A stretch of 64,000 nucleotides of DNA from an uncultured Clostridia bacterium (GCA_910580105.1 CAJTWN010000007.1:28225-92224), one strand, 5' to 3'. Positions 17,416 to 26,753 are shown, counted from the stretch's first letter. Notes: a model not told the origin generated them from the letters alone. Numbers and translations: made by a program.

Positions 17416-17448
17416 GGCAGAGCCCCAAAAAGGACTCTGCCCCTATTT
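17416..17448 (-). terminator. Hairpin after mazF, possible terminator
   Basis: GGCAGAGCC and GGACTCTGCC pair with one mismatch around a CCAAAAA loop. The T-run TATTTTTT follows on the plus strand, so the better termination direction is uncertain. Confidence 0.4.
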
Positions 17449-17460
17449 TTTACATACGCT

Positions 17461-17811
17461 TTACTCCCGCGTCAGACCAAAGGAAACTTCCAATGCGGCA
17501 TTGACCTTGTCCATAACAGCTTCATCCAAATGCCCCACTTTTTCTTTCAGTCTACGTTTATCTATTGTACGAATTTGTTCCGCCAACACCACCGAGTCTT
17601 TAGACAAACCAAAGCCCCCGGCCCCAAGAGCAATATGGGTCGGCATTTTTGCTTTATTGACCTGCGAGGTAATCGCCGTAGCAATTACCGTCGGGCTATA
17701 TCTGTTGCCCACGTCATTCTGAATGATAAGCACGGGGCGGATCCCCCCCTGCTCTGATCCGACAACCGGGCTCAGATCTGCATAATAAATATCTCCTCTT
17801 TTTACTACCAA
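17461..17811 (-). CDS. mazF: MazF/EndoA-type mRNA interferase
   Basis: The protein matches Bacillus EndoA: VVKRGDIYYADLSPVVGSEQ, GGIRPVLIIQNDVGN, TVIATAITSQ, KAKMPTHI, KDSVVLAEQIRTIDKRRL and DEAVMDKVNAALEVS. From the TTG at 17811 it is 116 residues, exactly the family length; GTG 17820 is the other option. The 29-residue upstream extension has no homology. EndoA cuts mRNA at specific short sequences during stress. The expected mazE/ndoAI antitoxin gene is missing between alr and mazF, where Bacillus has it; only 122 bp remain there. Last gene of the acpS-ydcC-alr-mazF block. Confidence 0.95.
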   Translation of the reverse strand: MVVKRGDIYYADLSPVVGSEQGGIRPVLIIQNDVGNRYSPTVIATAITSQVNKAKMPTHIALGAGGFGLSKDSVVLAEQIRTIDKRRLKEKVGHLDEAVMDKVNAALEVSFGLTRE

Positions 17812-17933
17812 ATCATTCACGCTCCGCAAGTTCAGAGTTCCTTTGCTCTCATTAGCATTATACGCAGCTTGACTGATTTGGTACATACAGCCGGACAATA
17901 TTAGGAAACGGTAAATTATGTACTGTATGAAGT

Positions 17934-19139
17934 TCAGTCGAAAATCGGATGATCCAAAAGGTAGTTATGCACCTCTTCCACCCGGCCCCCTTTGAAATAA
18001 ACCCTGGGGATACGCTTGCCGATGACGCAAAGGATTTCATAATTAATTGTCCCCATCTTTTCGGCAAGGCTCTCTACCGGTAATTCTATATCATCGCTCC
18101 TGCCGAACAAGATGACACCGTCTCCGATAGCTATATTATTAACATGACTGACATCAATCATACATTGATCCATACAAATATTTCCCACAACATCACAAAG
18201 TTTTCCATGAACAAGCACCTTCGCCTTTCCCGAAAGAATCCGGGAATATCCGTCCGCATATCCCACCGGGATGGTTGCAATCTTTGTTATACCGCTTGTC
18301 CGAAACTTTCTGCCATAACTGACACTGACACCGGCCGGAACCTCTTTCACATTGGTAATCCGCGCCTTGAACTGCATTGCAGGTTCAAGATGCAGAACCG
18401 GACAATGCTTGTCCACATAATCCGAGGGCATCTGCCCATACAAAATAATTCCCGGCCGAACCATGTCCATGTGCATTTCAGGAAAACGCATAAGCGCCGC
18501 GCTGTTGCAGCAATGCTTGACAGGAATGTCAAGGCCTGCTTCTTTCAGCCGGCTGCAAAGCGCCAGAAAACGATGATATTGTAAATAGGTATATTCGTCA
18601 TCATCATCGTCCGCAATGGCAAAGTGCATAAATATGCCATTTATCTCAATATTTGGCAGTTCTGCAATTTTCAAAATGGTTGCAAACGTCTCCTGATTGA
18701 TTTCCTCGTCTTCACAATACCGAAATCCAACCCGGCTCATCCCTGTATCAACCTTGATATGTATCTTCGCCTGCTTCTGTTGTTTTACAGCAGAACGTGA
18801 AATACATTCCGCAAGTTCATAAGAAAAACAGCTGGGAATAATCTCTCTTCCCACAAGTTCACTGGAATACTCGTTGGGTGTATGCCCCAAAATCAAAATT
18901 GGTGACGTTATCCCGCATTCGCGCAATTGAATCGCCTCATCAATAAAAGCAACTGCTAAGGCATCCGCACCATTTTCCAGCAAAGTTTTTGCCACCTCAA
19001 GGTAACCATGGCCATAAGCATCCGCTTTGACCACGCCCAAAATCTGAGCCGATGGCCGTACATAGCGCCGGATTTCTTTTATATTATTCTCAATCGCATC
19101 CAGACTGATTTCAGCCCATGCTCGTTTTTCTGCTCTCAT
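17934..19139 (-). CDS. alr: Alanine racemase
   Basis: A 401-residue fold-type III PLP enzyme that makes D-alanine for the cell wall. The PLP-binding Lys38 lies in VVKADAYGHG. The catalytic Tyr of the opposing subunit is in GVSVSYGRKF. Other matches are VDTGMSRVGFRY, NIEINGIFMHFAIADDD, HCCNSAALMRFPEMHMDMVR and VGNICMDQCMIDV. AGGAG precedes the ATG. It follows the YdcC/GerS-like lipoprotein gene by 33 bp, the same order as in Bacillus and in the C. difficile gerS-alr2 pair. Confidence 0.97.
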   Translation of the reverse strand: MRAEKRAWAEISLDAIENNIKEIRRYVRPSAQILGVVKADAYGHGYLEVAKTLLENGADALAVAFIDEAIQLRECGITSPILILGHTPNEYSSELVGREIIPSCFSYELAECISRSAVKQQKQAKIHIKVDTGMSRVGFRYCEDEEINQETFATILKIAELPNIEINGIFMHFAIADDDDDEYTYLQYHRFLALCSRLKEAGLDIPVKHCCNSAALMRFPEMHMDMVRPGIILYGQMPSDYVDKHCPVLHLEPAMQFKARITNVKEVPAGVSVSYGRKFRTSGITKIATIPVGYADGYSRILSGKAKVLVHGKLCDVVGNICMDQCMIDVSHVNNIAIGDGVILFGRSDDIELPVESLAEKMGTINYEILCVIGKRIPRVYFKGGRVEEVHNYLLDHPIFD

Positions 19140-19172
19140 CTTTTTCTCCTAGTTTCTGTTTCTCAATCAAAT

Positions 19173-19781
19173 TTATTCAACGGAAAAGTCAGCGTTAAAA
19201 TCTTTATGGTTGATAACAAATGAATGATAGACAACCGATAATGACTCACCGCCGTCCCGGTCAAAAGTTACCAGCCGTTTGGGCATCAGAGATTTTTCAT
19301 CAATCCATAAATTTTGACTGAACCGGTATCTGCCGCTGCTGTCTCCCAGTTTCAGCAGAATGTCTTCGCTGCTGTCCGCCGCCGTTTCGGCCGCAGCATC
19401 ACCGTCCATAAAATAATGTGTAAAAAATTCATTGACCGACATATAATCCATCTGTTCCTGAACGTCCGCTATGGTTCGGCTTCCAAATTTTATTGACTGA
19501 ATCTTGGTCTTCTCTCCATCTGAAACAAATACATTTTCCGTTTCACCTGCGTCATTCAGAACTTCACACCGAAATCTATCCGGCTCTTCATAGAATTGAC
19601 GCATCGTGTAAATTGTATTTCCCTTATTTCCGTAAACAGTGACTTCCACCTCTGCCATATAATTCTGCATTGCATGAAATTTTCTGTAAATTCCATCCTG
19701 CCCGTCCTGCATCCCGTCTCCACAGGCGGCAAGGGTTATCATCAGTATAGCGATTAACAAAACCGATATACTTTTCTTCAC
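19173..19781 (-). CDS. Lipoprotein in the YdcC/GerS position
   Basis: From the GTG at 19781 (AGGAGG seven bases before) the protein is 202 residues with a lipoprotein signal: KKSISVLLIAILMITLAACG, where the Cys is the lipidation site. The mature part resembles LolA/YdcC beta-barrel half-folds, with AEVEVTVYGNKGNTIYTMRQ, PDRFRCEVLNDAGE and LWIDEKSLMPKRLVTFDR. In C. difficile the lipoprotein GerS, encoded before alr2, is needed for spore cortex modification; YdcC occupies the same place in Bacillus. The family assignment is from fold features and synteny, so the spore role is inference. The longer frame upstream overlaps acpS-nnrD. Confidence 0.8.
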   Translation of the reverse strand: MKKSISVLLIAILMITLAACGDGMQDGQDGIYRKFHAMQNYMAEVEVTVYGNKGNTIYTMRQFYEEPDRFRCEVLNDAGETENVFVSDGEKTKIQSIKFGSRTIADVQEQMDYMSVNEFFTHYFMDGDAAAETAADSSEDILLKLGDSSGRYRFSQNLWIDEKSLMPKRLVTFDRDGGESLSVVYHSFVINHKDFNADFSVE

Positions 19782-19791
19782 AAATACCCTC

Positions 19792-21009
19792 CTAAGCCAT
19801 TTCAAGCTGTGCAATTGCTTTGGGCAGCCGCATAAGTACGTCACCGGCTATCATCCCGAACTTTCCAATCTCAGAAGCCGCCATATCTCCTGCAAGACCA
19901 TGTAAAAATACACCAAGCAGAGCCGCATGATAAGGGTTAAGCCCCTGTCCGATAAAAGAGCCAATCACACCGGACAGAACATCTCCCATTCCGCCGGTGG
20001 CCATTCCACTGTTACCGCTTTCATTGACATGTATCTCGCCGAGGGGCGAAGCAATTATCGTATGGTGACCTTTTAAAACCAATGTCACCCCGTATTCCTT
20101 CGCAAAGCGAACCGCCGTTTCTTCACGGTTTTCTTCTATGGCAGTCACAGAACAGTCCAGCAATCTTGCCATCTCGCCCGGATGAGGGGTAAGCACAACT
20201 GCACACCTTTTATTTTTTAATATATCTATATGCCTACATAAAGCATTTAGACCATCCGCATCCAGCAAAAGCGGCAGATGATTCATCAAAAGCTCTTTAA
20301 TGACGGGCAGCGTCGCCTCGGTCTTTCCAAGGCCCGGCCCCAGAATACAAACATCACTTTCCGCCGCTTTTTCCATGATCACTTCCTTTGCGGATGATGC
20401 AATCTTCCCCTCTTTTGCCGGGAGCGCCAAGGTCATTGCTTCCGTTAATTTTGTGGCGGCAACCGGCTGTTCACTTTCCGGCAGGGCCAGTGTAACCAAG
20501 CCGCTGCCACAACGCATAGCACTTTCTGCCGTTAAGCAAGCCGCCCCCGCCATCCCTTTTGAACCTGCAACGACCAGCACGCGGCCAGCGTCTCCCTTGT
20601 GCATATCTGACCGTCTTTTCGGAAGAAATGCCTGATAAGATTTAATATATTCTGCCAACTTTCCTCCAAGGCAATTTACTTCTCCGCATACCACAGATAC
20701 AGCTACTGTATCTGAATGACTGATGCTGATATCCACATCCGCCGGATGACCCATAAACAAAAGGAACGGTTTACCAAGGGTATCATGTTTAATTTCCATA
20801 TCCCGCCATGAAAATCCGCGGAGGCCGGAACCTAAATATTTTGCAAAAGCTTCCTTTGCCGCATAATGGCCGGCAATACTTTCACAGGAATTTTTCTTTT
20901 GCGCAAAATAAGCAATTTCGTCCTTTGTAAAAACCCGTTTCAAAAAAACATCCAAGTTTTTCATCTCACGAAAACGGGAAATTTCTACGATGTCAATCCC
21001 GGTTTTCAT
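19792..21009 (-). CDS. Fused holo-ACP synthase and NAD(P)H-hydrate dehydratase (AcpS-NnrD)
   Basis: Residues 1-120 are AcpS, which loads phosphopantetheine on acyl carrier protein: MKTGIDIVEISRF with the metal-binding Asp, RVFTKDEIAYF, HYAAKEAFAKYLG and ISISHSDTVAVSVV. Residues about 125-405 are NnrD, the ADP-dependent dehydratase that repairs hydrated NAD(P)H: GDAGRVLVVAGSKGMAGAA, ILGPGLGK, LLLDADGLNAL, VLTPHPGEMARLL, LVLKGHHTIIA and NSGMATGGMGDVLSGVI. The NnrE epimerase domain usually fused to NnrD is absent. There is no frameshift between the two halves. The stop lies 10 bp before the lipoprotein start, and its own start overlaps the DUF6106 stop (ATGA). Confidence 0.92.
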   Translation of the reverse strand: MKTGIDIVEISRFREMKNLDVFLKRVFTKDEIAYFAQKKNSCESIAGHYAAKEAFAKYLGSGLRGFSWRDMEIKHDTLGKPFLLFMGHPADVDISISHSDTVAVSVVCGEVNCLGGKLAEYIKSYQAFLPKRRSDMHKGDAGRVLVVAGSKGMAGAACLTAESAMRCGSGLVTLALPESEQPVAATKLTEAMTLALPAKEGKIASSAKEVIMEKAAESDVCILGPGLGKTEATLPVIKELLMNHLPLLLDADGLNALCRHIDILKNKRCAVVLTPHPGEMARLLDCSVTAIEENREETAVRFAKEYGVTLVLKGHHTIIASPLGEIHVNESGNSGMATGGMGDVLSGVIGSFIGQGLNPYHAALLGVFLHGLAGDMAASEIGKFGMIAGDVLMRLPKAIAQLEMA

Positions 21010-21551
21010 GCGTCCAAAACCACCTTTTGGGGATTATACCGTCTGAATCCCTCCTGTATCTTTTCGTTGGGATTAAAAAACAGCATTTTCTTATCACTAT
21101 CATCCAGATAGATAACAAAAAATGTATCCGGATTACGTTTATCTTCACAGGCATATATCTTTTTGATTTCCGCATTCTGGTCATACTGTCTGAAAGCAGG
21201 ATCAGAAATCTTTGCCATATACTCAATTTCCCGGGCATTAATATCTGCCAGCCGCTTTCTGCTTCTGACATTGATGATTTTATCCACATCCAAATCACCA
21301 TTTGTAAAGGCATATTCGTATTCCAGATTAATACGGGTAACAAAAATATACAATAAGTAAATTAATCCGGCACAAATAATAAAAACAAAAAAACCAAAAA
21401 ATGGAATGGCAATATTCCCCACTACCATAATAAACACCAAAACCAGCGCCGCCACAATTGAAAATATCACCCTTGCATAGTCGGCACCGCTTTTCTTACG
21501 TTTGACCAACTGCTCGACAAAAATATCTGAAATCAAATTATAAACCTCCAT
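21006..21551 (-). CDS. DUF6106 family membrane protein
   Basis: A 181-residue protein with two adjacent transmembrane helices near residues 28-70 (IFSIVAALVLVFIMVVGNIA and FFGFFVFIICAGLIYLLYIF). A cytoplasmic C-terminal domain follows, containing YEYAFTNGDLDVDKI, INAREIEYMAKISD and FFVIYLDDSDKKMLFF. It matches the Clostridia-specific family DUF6106. The C-terminal part looks PH-like in hydrophobic pattern. Function unknown. It heads the acpS-nnrD/ydcC/alr operon and overlaps acpS by four bases. Confidence 0.8.
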   Translation of the reverse strand: MEVYNLISDIFVEQLVKRKKSGADYARVIFSIVAALVLVFIMVVGNIAIPFFGFFVFIICAGLIYLLYIFVTRINLEYEYAFTNGDLDVDKIINVRSRKRLADINAREIEYMAKISDPAFRQYDQNAEIKKIYACEDKRNPDTFFVIYLDDSDKKMLFFNPNEKIQEGFRRYNPQKVVLDA

Positions 21552-21646
21552 ATCTATTAATTTTCTTTTTCAATCCTTTATTTACTTCTTATAGTTTAAC
21601 ATATTCATCCGTTTTTTTCAACACCGAAAATCGAACCGCAGAGACA

Positions 21647-23038
21647 TTAATCCACCGCAATCTGCACAATGCCCTCCGGGATTCCGATTTCGTTCCAGTC
21701 CTCCACATTGCATTGTCCCATCTGATTGTTGCCGGTCACATACAGCGTACCGTCATTGTTAAGGCCAACCGAATGATACTTCCCGGCTGATACAGCAACA
21801 ACATTCTTCCAAAGAGAAACCATACACTGCCGTTTGTCATTCGCTCCGGCAGTGACTACACGTCCGTTGGTTTTAAGCCCCAGCGTATGGCCTGTCCCTA
21901 CCGCTGCTGCCATGACATCTTCCATATCTTTGACAACACACTGGCCGATCCCATTATCTCCCGCCGCAACCACCCGGCCATCTTTCTGCACCCCGATGGT
22001 CGTATTGTTATTTGCAGCAACAAAGACAATATTCTGCCAATTGCCCACATCACACTGCCCCATACTGTTGTCACCGACTGCCACGACAGAACCATCTTTC
22101 CGCAAACCAACCGTATGGGATTTCCCCACGGCTATTTCTTCTATCTCTGTCCAGTTTTCAACAGCACACTGTCCAAAATCATTACTTCCGGCTGCCAAAA
22201 CAATACCATCGTTCCGCAAAGCGGCAGAATGATCTTCTCCGGTGGCAATTGCTTTTACACGATTCCATTCAGAAACATTACATTGGCCGAAGTCATTGTT
22301 TCCGGCTGCCAGCACCGTACCGTCCCGGCGCAGGCCGAGCGTATGGCTGGAAGCAGCCGCCACTGCAACCATCTCGTTCCATCCACCCAGATCACATTGG
22401 CCAAAATCATTATTTCCGGCTGCCAGCACCTGTCCATTGCGTCTGAGGGCAACAGTGTGAAGATACCCTGTGGCAATGGTACCGGAAAAAGCCTGCACAA
22501 TTTCCCTCAGATTCTTGTCCGCATCTTTATAATCACCCAAACTATCCAAATACCTCAGCGCCACCCCATAGTTACCGGCAAAAACATAGGAAACCGCTTT
22601 TCTGCGGGTCATCTCCTTCTTTTCCTCTTCTCCCAAAAGAAATTCATATTTTTCAAGCTCTGCATAAGCTTTCACCGCATCTTCAAACCGCCGGTTCTGA
22701 TAGAGTTTTTCTGCATAAGCAAACTGCGTCCGCTTATCATAAAAAATACCGCCGGCAACCACAATACCTGCAAGGATAGCCAAAATTAAAACTGCCGAAA
22801 ACACACCCTTCAGTGTCCGGCGGCGTTTTCGCGCCCTGCGGACGCCTGCACTGCTCTTTCTGGGTGGAACCGGCGCTTTTAGATTCCAGCCCGGAGCCAC
22901 ATGACCGCTCTCTTCTTCATTAATCTCTTCATCCCGCAAAAAACTATCCAGCGTATTATTGTGATCCCAGCCAAGTCCCCTTGGGCCGAGATTCCGCTCC
23001 CTTTCATCCGGGTTTAATTTTTCTTTGTTTTCACCCAT
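21647..23038 (-). CDS. Membrane-anchored RCC1-repeat protein
   Basis: A 463-residue protein with four parts. An acidic cytoplasmic N-terminus (residues 1-65) ends in the basic stretch RRARKRRR. One transmembrane helix follows (VFSAVLILAILAGIVVAGGI). Next is an extracellular TPR-like segment with AEKLYQNRRFEDAVKAYAEL. The C-terminal 270 residues are about seven RCC1-like repeats of near 38 residues, each with VLAAGNNDFGQC or a variant and HTLGLRRDG. RCC1 repeats form a beta-propeller that usually binds partners. The gene lies 3 bp after the WYL regulator, so the regulator is co-transcribed and may be its sensor partner. Confidence 0.85.
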   Translation of the reverse strand: MGENKEKLNPDERERNLGPRGLGWDHNNTLDSFLRDEEINEEESGHVAPGWNLKAPVPPRKSSAGVRRARKRRRTLKGVFSAVLILAILAGIVVAGGIFYDKRTQFAYAEKLYQNRRFEDAVKAYAELEKYEFLLGEEEKKEMTRRKAVSYVFAGNYGVALRYLDSLGDYKDADKNLREIVQAFSGTIATGYLHTVALRRNGQVLAAGNNDFGQCDLGGWNEMVAVAAASSHTLGLRRDGTVLAAGNNDFGQCNVSEWNRVKAIATGEDHSAALRNDGIVLAAGSNDFGQCAVENWTEIEEIAVGKSHTVGLRKDGSVVAVGDNSMGQCDVGNWQNIVFVAANNNTTIGVQKDGRVVAAGDNGIGQCVVKDMEDVMAAAVGTGHTLGLKTNGRVVTAGANDKRQCMVSLWKNVVAVSAGKYHSVGLNNDGTLYVTGNNQMGQCNVEDWNEIGIPEGIVQIAVD

Positions 23039-23041
23039 TTG

Positions 23042-24040
23042 TCAACCCTCCTTTGACTGATATAACGAAGCTGCCTGCCCGGTCATTTCCCGCATCTTTT
23101 CAACCACCGATTCCGGACCGGTAATCTCCATATCTTTTCCAAATCCAAACACCCATGCAAAGAACATCGGACTGATGCAGACCTTCACATTTGCCAAAAA
23201 ATAATCCTTTTCCCGCAGAATAGAAACCTCACTGCCGAAGCGGTCAAGAATAATCCCTGCCATCCAGTTGCTGCACTTTAGGGTTACAATCGCCTCATCG
23301 CCGCCAAACATCTGAAAGGTTTGTTTTGTATATTCTGCCATATCCAATTGGGCAAATAAATTACTGCCCTGCCGATGCTGGCCTGTCTCTTCAATTCCCA
23401 GCATTTTATCCACCCGATAGTGACGTATTTCCTTCATATCATGGTCATAGCCAATCAAATAGTAATTTTCATCATCCCACGAAAGCGCCCATGGACTCAC
23501 TGTATAAAAGGCGCCATTCCGCCGCAGACGGTACTCTTTGGTCGGAAGCCATTCAAAATATGTAAACCGCACGGCTGTTTCTCTTGTAATCGCATCATGC
23601 AGTTTGTCAACGTTATAATATATGCTCTCATTGGCATTTTTCGGCCGGTTGGTTACATAAACCTGCCGGCTTAGCCCGGATGCCTGATAGCGGCTGGTTA
23701 AGGAGCCAATTTTTCGGATAAGTTCTTCACTCTTTTTTCGGGTAATAAATTTCGACGCCTGTACTGCATCCACCAATAACTTAAGTTCCACCAGCTCAAA
23801 AGTCCGCTCGCCGATATAATAGCCAACTGATTTTTCACGGCACATAATAATGTCTGCACCAAAATCCCGCAAGGCCTCCAGGTCACTATAAATGCTCTTA
23901 CGCTCTGCCCGGATCCCCAGCTGATTTAAATATGCAAGTATATTCTGCATGGATGCCGGATGTTCTTCATCCGTTTCCTCAACCAAATATTGATAGAGAT
24001 ACAAAAGTTTTAATTTCTGATGCTCACTTTTTGCCACCAT
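23042..24040 (-). CDS. WYL-domain transcriptional regulator
   Basis: From the ATG at 24040 (GGAGGTGAA just before) the protein has 332 residues. The N-terminus is a winged helix: HQKLKLLYLYQYLVEETDEE, MQNILAYLNQLGIRAERKSI, YSDLEALRDFGADI. The middle is the WYL domain, with VRFTYFEWLPTKEYRLRRNG, YTVSPWALSWDDENYYLIGY and RHYRVDKMLGIEET. The C-terminal extension (WCX) follows. WYL proteins sense nucleic-acid or small ligands and usually repress. The first 16 codons of the longer frame lack support. It is the first gene of a two-gene unit with the RCC1 protein. Confidence 0.9.
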   Translation of the reverse strand: MVAKSEHQKLKLLYLYQYLVEETDEEHPASMQNILAYLNQLGIRAERKSIYSDLEALRDFGADIIMCREKSVGYYIGERTFELVELKLLVDAVQASKFITRKKSEELIRKIGSLTSRYQASGLSRQVYVTNRPKNANESIYYNVDKLHDAITRETAVRFTYFEWLPTKEYRLRRNGAFYTVSPWALSWDDENYYLIGYDHDMKEIRHYRVDKMLGIEETGQHRQGSNLFAQLDMAEYTKQTFQMFGGDEAIVTLKCSNWMAGIILDRFGSEVSILREKDYFLANVKVCISPMFFAWVFGFGKDMEITGPESVVEKMREMTGQAASLYQSKEG

Positions 24041-24131
24041 TTCACCTCCAGCTGTACAATATATTGGACTATAATCACAGTATAGCATGGCCGATACAAA
24101 ATTGCAAACATTTTTCGTCCTTCTTCAAATA

Positions 24132-24162
24132 TAAAAAAGGATGTGCAGCCGCACATCCTTTC
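24132..24162 (-). terminator. Terminator of the P-type ATPase gene
   Basis: AAAGGATGTGC and GCACATCCTTT pair around a 4-base loop, with a T-run (TTTTTTATA) on the minus strand immediately after the ATPase stop. Confidence 0.88.
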
Positions 24163-24163
24163 A

Positions 24164-26731
24164 TCATTCTTTTATTTTTTTCTTTAACCACCGGACGCCT
24201 TCCGCAAGCTTGTCTATTCCGATACAAACAAAATAAAATACAACCGGAACAAGAAGACCAAATACAATCAGCAGAAGCCAGCCGCCGAAGTCCAGAGGAT
24301 ACAATGTGAAAATCCACGGGAATAAGACCATTGCCAGCACAAACACAACCGCAAGTCCTGCCAGCAATACGATGCGGAACCAATTGAACGGTTTGCAGAT
24401 ACGATAAAGCATACCAAACCCTACAAGCCCAATCAAAACCGTCGAAACCGTCGATTTCACTTCCATACTGACCGGATAAGCCATTGAGAATAAGACCACA
24501 CCCATGACAATCAGAAGATCGGTAACCGCCGCCGGCAACGCCCGGAACAGTACATTACGCAAAAACTTTCCTTTGACCCTTTCTTCGTTTGGCTCCAAAG
24601 CCAGAAAGAATGCGGGTATCCCGATGGTTACACCGCTTATCAAAGAAACCTGCGAGGGCGTCAGCGGATAAGCAAACACCACAAAAATAGAAATCAGGGA
24701 CAATACAAACGAAAAAATATTTTTAACCAAAAATAGTGACGCAGACAACTCCAAATTGTTGATAACCTGCCGTCCCTCCGCCACAACCGAGGGCATAGAA
24801 GCAAAATTGGAATTCATCAGCACCAGATTGGAAACCTGACAGGCAACATCACTGCCGGATGCCATTGCTATGCTGCAATCCGCTTCCTTTAAAGCAAGAA
24901 CATCATTGACACCATCACCCGTCATTGCAACCGTGTGTTTTGCCTGCTTCAGAATCTGCACCAACCGGCGCTTCTGTTCAGGTTTTACACGTCCGAATAC
25001 CGTATAATTCAAAGCGGCTTCACACAATTCTTCATCACTGCTCAACTTTGATAAATCAATTGCCTTCTCTGCATCCGGAATTCCCGCCTCTTCTGCCGCA
25101 GCTGCAACTGTAAGCGGATTATCCCCGGAAATCACTTTGATGGTTACTCCCTGCTGCGTAAAATAACCGAAAGTCTCCTTTGCCTCTGAACGAATCGGAT
25201 TGCCCAATAGTACCAGACCAAGGGGGATTGTCTTTCCATAAGGCGGACGCAGATTTTCCGTACCTGCAAATAAAAGCACGCGGTTTCCTTTTTTCGAGTA
25301 ATCTTCAATCCGCTCCTGGAAACGAACATACTGATCTCCCAAAATGAATTCCGGTGCGCCAAGGATATATTTTTCGCCGCCCATAAACGCTGCCGCACTG
25401 GTTTTAACCTCCGAAGAAAAGGGGGCAACTTCTTCTGCTTTCCTGATGTTTTCCGATGAAAAATAAGCTTTCAGCGTTTCCATTGTGACATTATCCGCCG
25501 ACATATTGCCAACAAAATCCGCAAGAAGACGCTCTAGTTCTTCCCTGTCTTTTCCGCTTTCTTCGAAAGGAACAACTGCACGGAACTGCATCTTATCTTC
25601 TGTAATCGTTCCCGTCTTATCCACGCACAGCACATCAACCCTGGCCAGTGTTTCAATACATTTCAGGTCATGTACCAGCGTTTCTTTTTTCGCCAGTTTG
25701 ACAACACTCACCGCAAGAGCAACATTGGCAAGCAGATATAACCCTTCCGGTATCATTCCAACAAGGGCAGCCGTTGTTGTTTCAATATTGAGCTTTGTTG
25801 CCAGATTCAACAGATGCTTTTGCTGGAAAAACAAAGCAAACCCCAGCGGGATAATCAAAACACCAATCACCTGAACCAGCCGGTTTAATGAACGCATCAT
25901 TCCCGGCGGTTGTTTTTTATGTTCTTTTTTGGCATCCAACGTAAGCTTTGAAACAAAAGATTCCGCGCCAACCTTTTCAAGACGTGCAAAACATTTACCG
26001 GAAACAATAAAACTCCCGGACAGCAGTTCATCCCCTGCATGTTTAATTATTTCATCCGATTCACCGGTGACCAGGGATTCATTGACCTGCACCTCTCCGG
26101 ATATAACCACCGCATCGGCACAAATCTGATTACCTGCCGAAAAAATGACTACATCATCTTTCACCAACTTCTCCGTCCGAATGGTAACTTCCTCTCCGTT
26201 TCGCATTACGGCCGCACGGGGCTGTGACATCAGCGTCAATTTGTCCAATGTCCGTTTTGAATTAATTTCCTGCACAATACCTATCGCTGTATTGACCGCA
26301 ACAACACCCAAAAAAGTCAAATTATTAAACGAACCCACACAAATCAGACCAATGGACAAGATAAAAAAGATAATATTAAAATAGGTAAATATATTGGACA
26401 GTACAATCTGCCTTACCGATTTGGTCGGTGATTCCACAGGTGTATTTACCAACCCCTGCTTCATCCGGTCCTGCACATCTTCCGAAGTAAGACCCCCCAG
26501 GATTTTTTCAGTTTCCTCTTCTGCAAAAGGCTGCATCCCCTCTGTCAGATAGGCGTCATCAGAAATCTTTTCATCTGCTTTTTCGGACATTTCTGATTTC
26601 ATCGGTTTTTTCAGGCTTTCCACCGGCAGCGGCAAGGTCTGCCCTTCCGTTTCCTCTCCCGGCTTACCGGCAGGAATCGGCTGTGTTTCACCTATCAACT
26701 GTGTTTCGTCATTCTTATGATATTCCTTCAC
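24164..26731 (-). CDS. P-type ATPase, cation-transporting (CtpE/PMA-like)
   Basis: From the GTG at 26731 (GAAGGAAAAG before it) the pump has 855 residues. Motifs: LVTGESDEI in the actuator domain (TGES), GMIPEGLYLLA in helix M4, DKTGTITED with the phosphorylated Asp near residue 369, MTGDGVNDVLALKEADCSIA in the hinge, and C-terminal helices M5-M10. The PEGL helix and lack of CPC rule out a heavy-metal pump; it resembles Mycobacterium CtpE, a calcium transporter, but the ion is not proven. The 80-residue cytoplasmic tail is unusual, Thr/Glu/Pro-rich with two TQxIGETQ-like repeats. The start of the longer frame overlaps the SGNH gene and is rejected. Confidence 0.92.
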   Translation of the reverse strand: MKEYHKNDETQLIGETQPIPAGKPGEETEGQTLPLPVESLKKPMKSEMSEKADEKISDDAYLTEGMQPFAEEETEKILGGLTSEDVQDRMKQGLVNTPVESPTKSVRQIVLSNIFTYFNIIFFILSIGLICVGSFNNLTFLGVVAVNTAIGIVQEINSKRTLDKLTLMSQPRAAVMRNGEEVTIRTEKLVKDDVVIFSAGNQICADAVVISGEVQVNESLVTGESDEIIKHAGDELLSGSFIVSGKCFARLEKVGAESFVSKLTLDAKKEHKKQPPGMMRSLNRLVQVIGVLIIPLGFALFFQQKHLLNLATKLNIETTTAALVGMIPEGLYLLANVALAVSVVKLAKKETLVHDLKCIETLARVDVLCVDKTGTITEDKMQFRAVVPFEESGKDREELERLLADFVGNMSADNVTMETLKAYFSSENIRKAEEVAPFSSEVKTSAAAFMGGEKYILGAPEFILGDQYVRFQERIEDYSKKGNRVLLFAGTENLRPPYGKTIPLGLVLLGNPIRSEAKETFGYFTQQGVTIKVISGDNPLTVAAAAEEAGIPDAEKAIDLSKLSSDEELCEAALNYTVFGRVKPEQKRRLVQILKQAKHTVAMTGDGVNDVLALKEADCSIAMASGSDVACQVSNLVLMNSNFASMPSVVAEGRQVINNLELSASLFLVKNIFSFVLSLISIFVVFAYPLTPSQVSLISGVTIGIPAFFLALEPNEERVKGKFLRNVLFRALPAAVTDLLIVMGVVLFSMAYPVSMEVKSTVSTVLIGLVGFGMLYRICKPFNWFRIVLLAGLAVVFVLAMVLFPWIFTLYPLDFGGWLLLIVFGLLVPVVFYFVCIGIDKLAEGVRWLKKKIKE

Positions 26732-26753
26732 ACTTTTCCTTCTTTCCCTTTTG

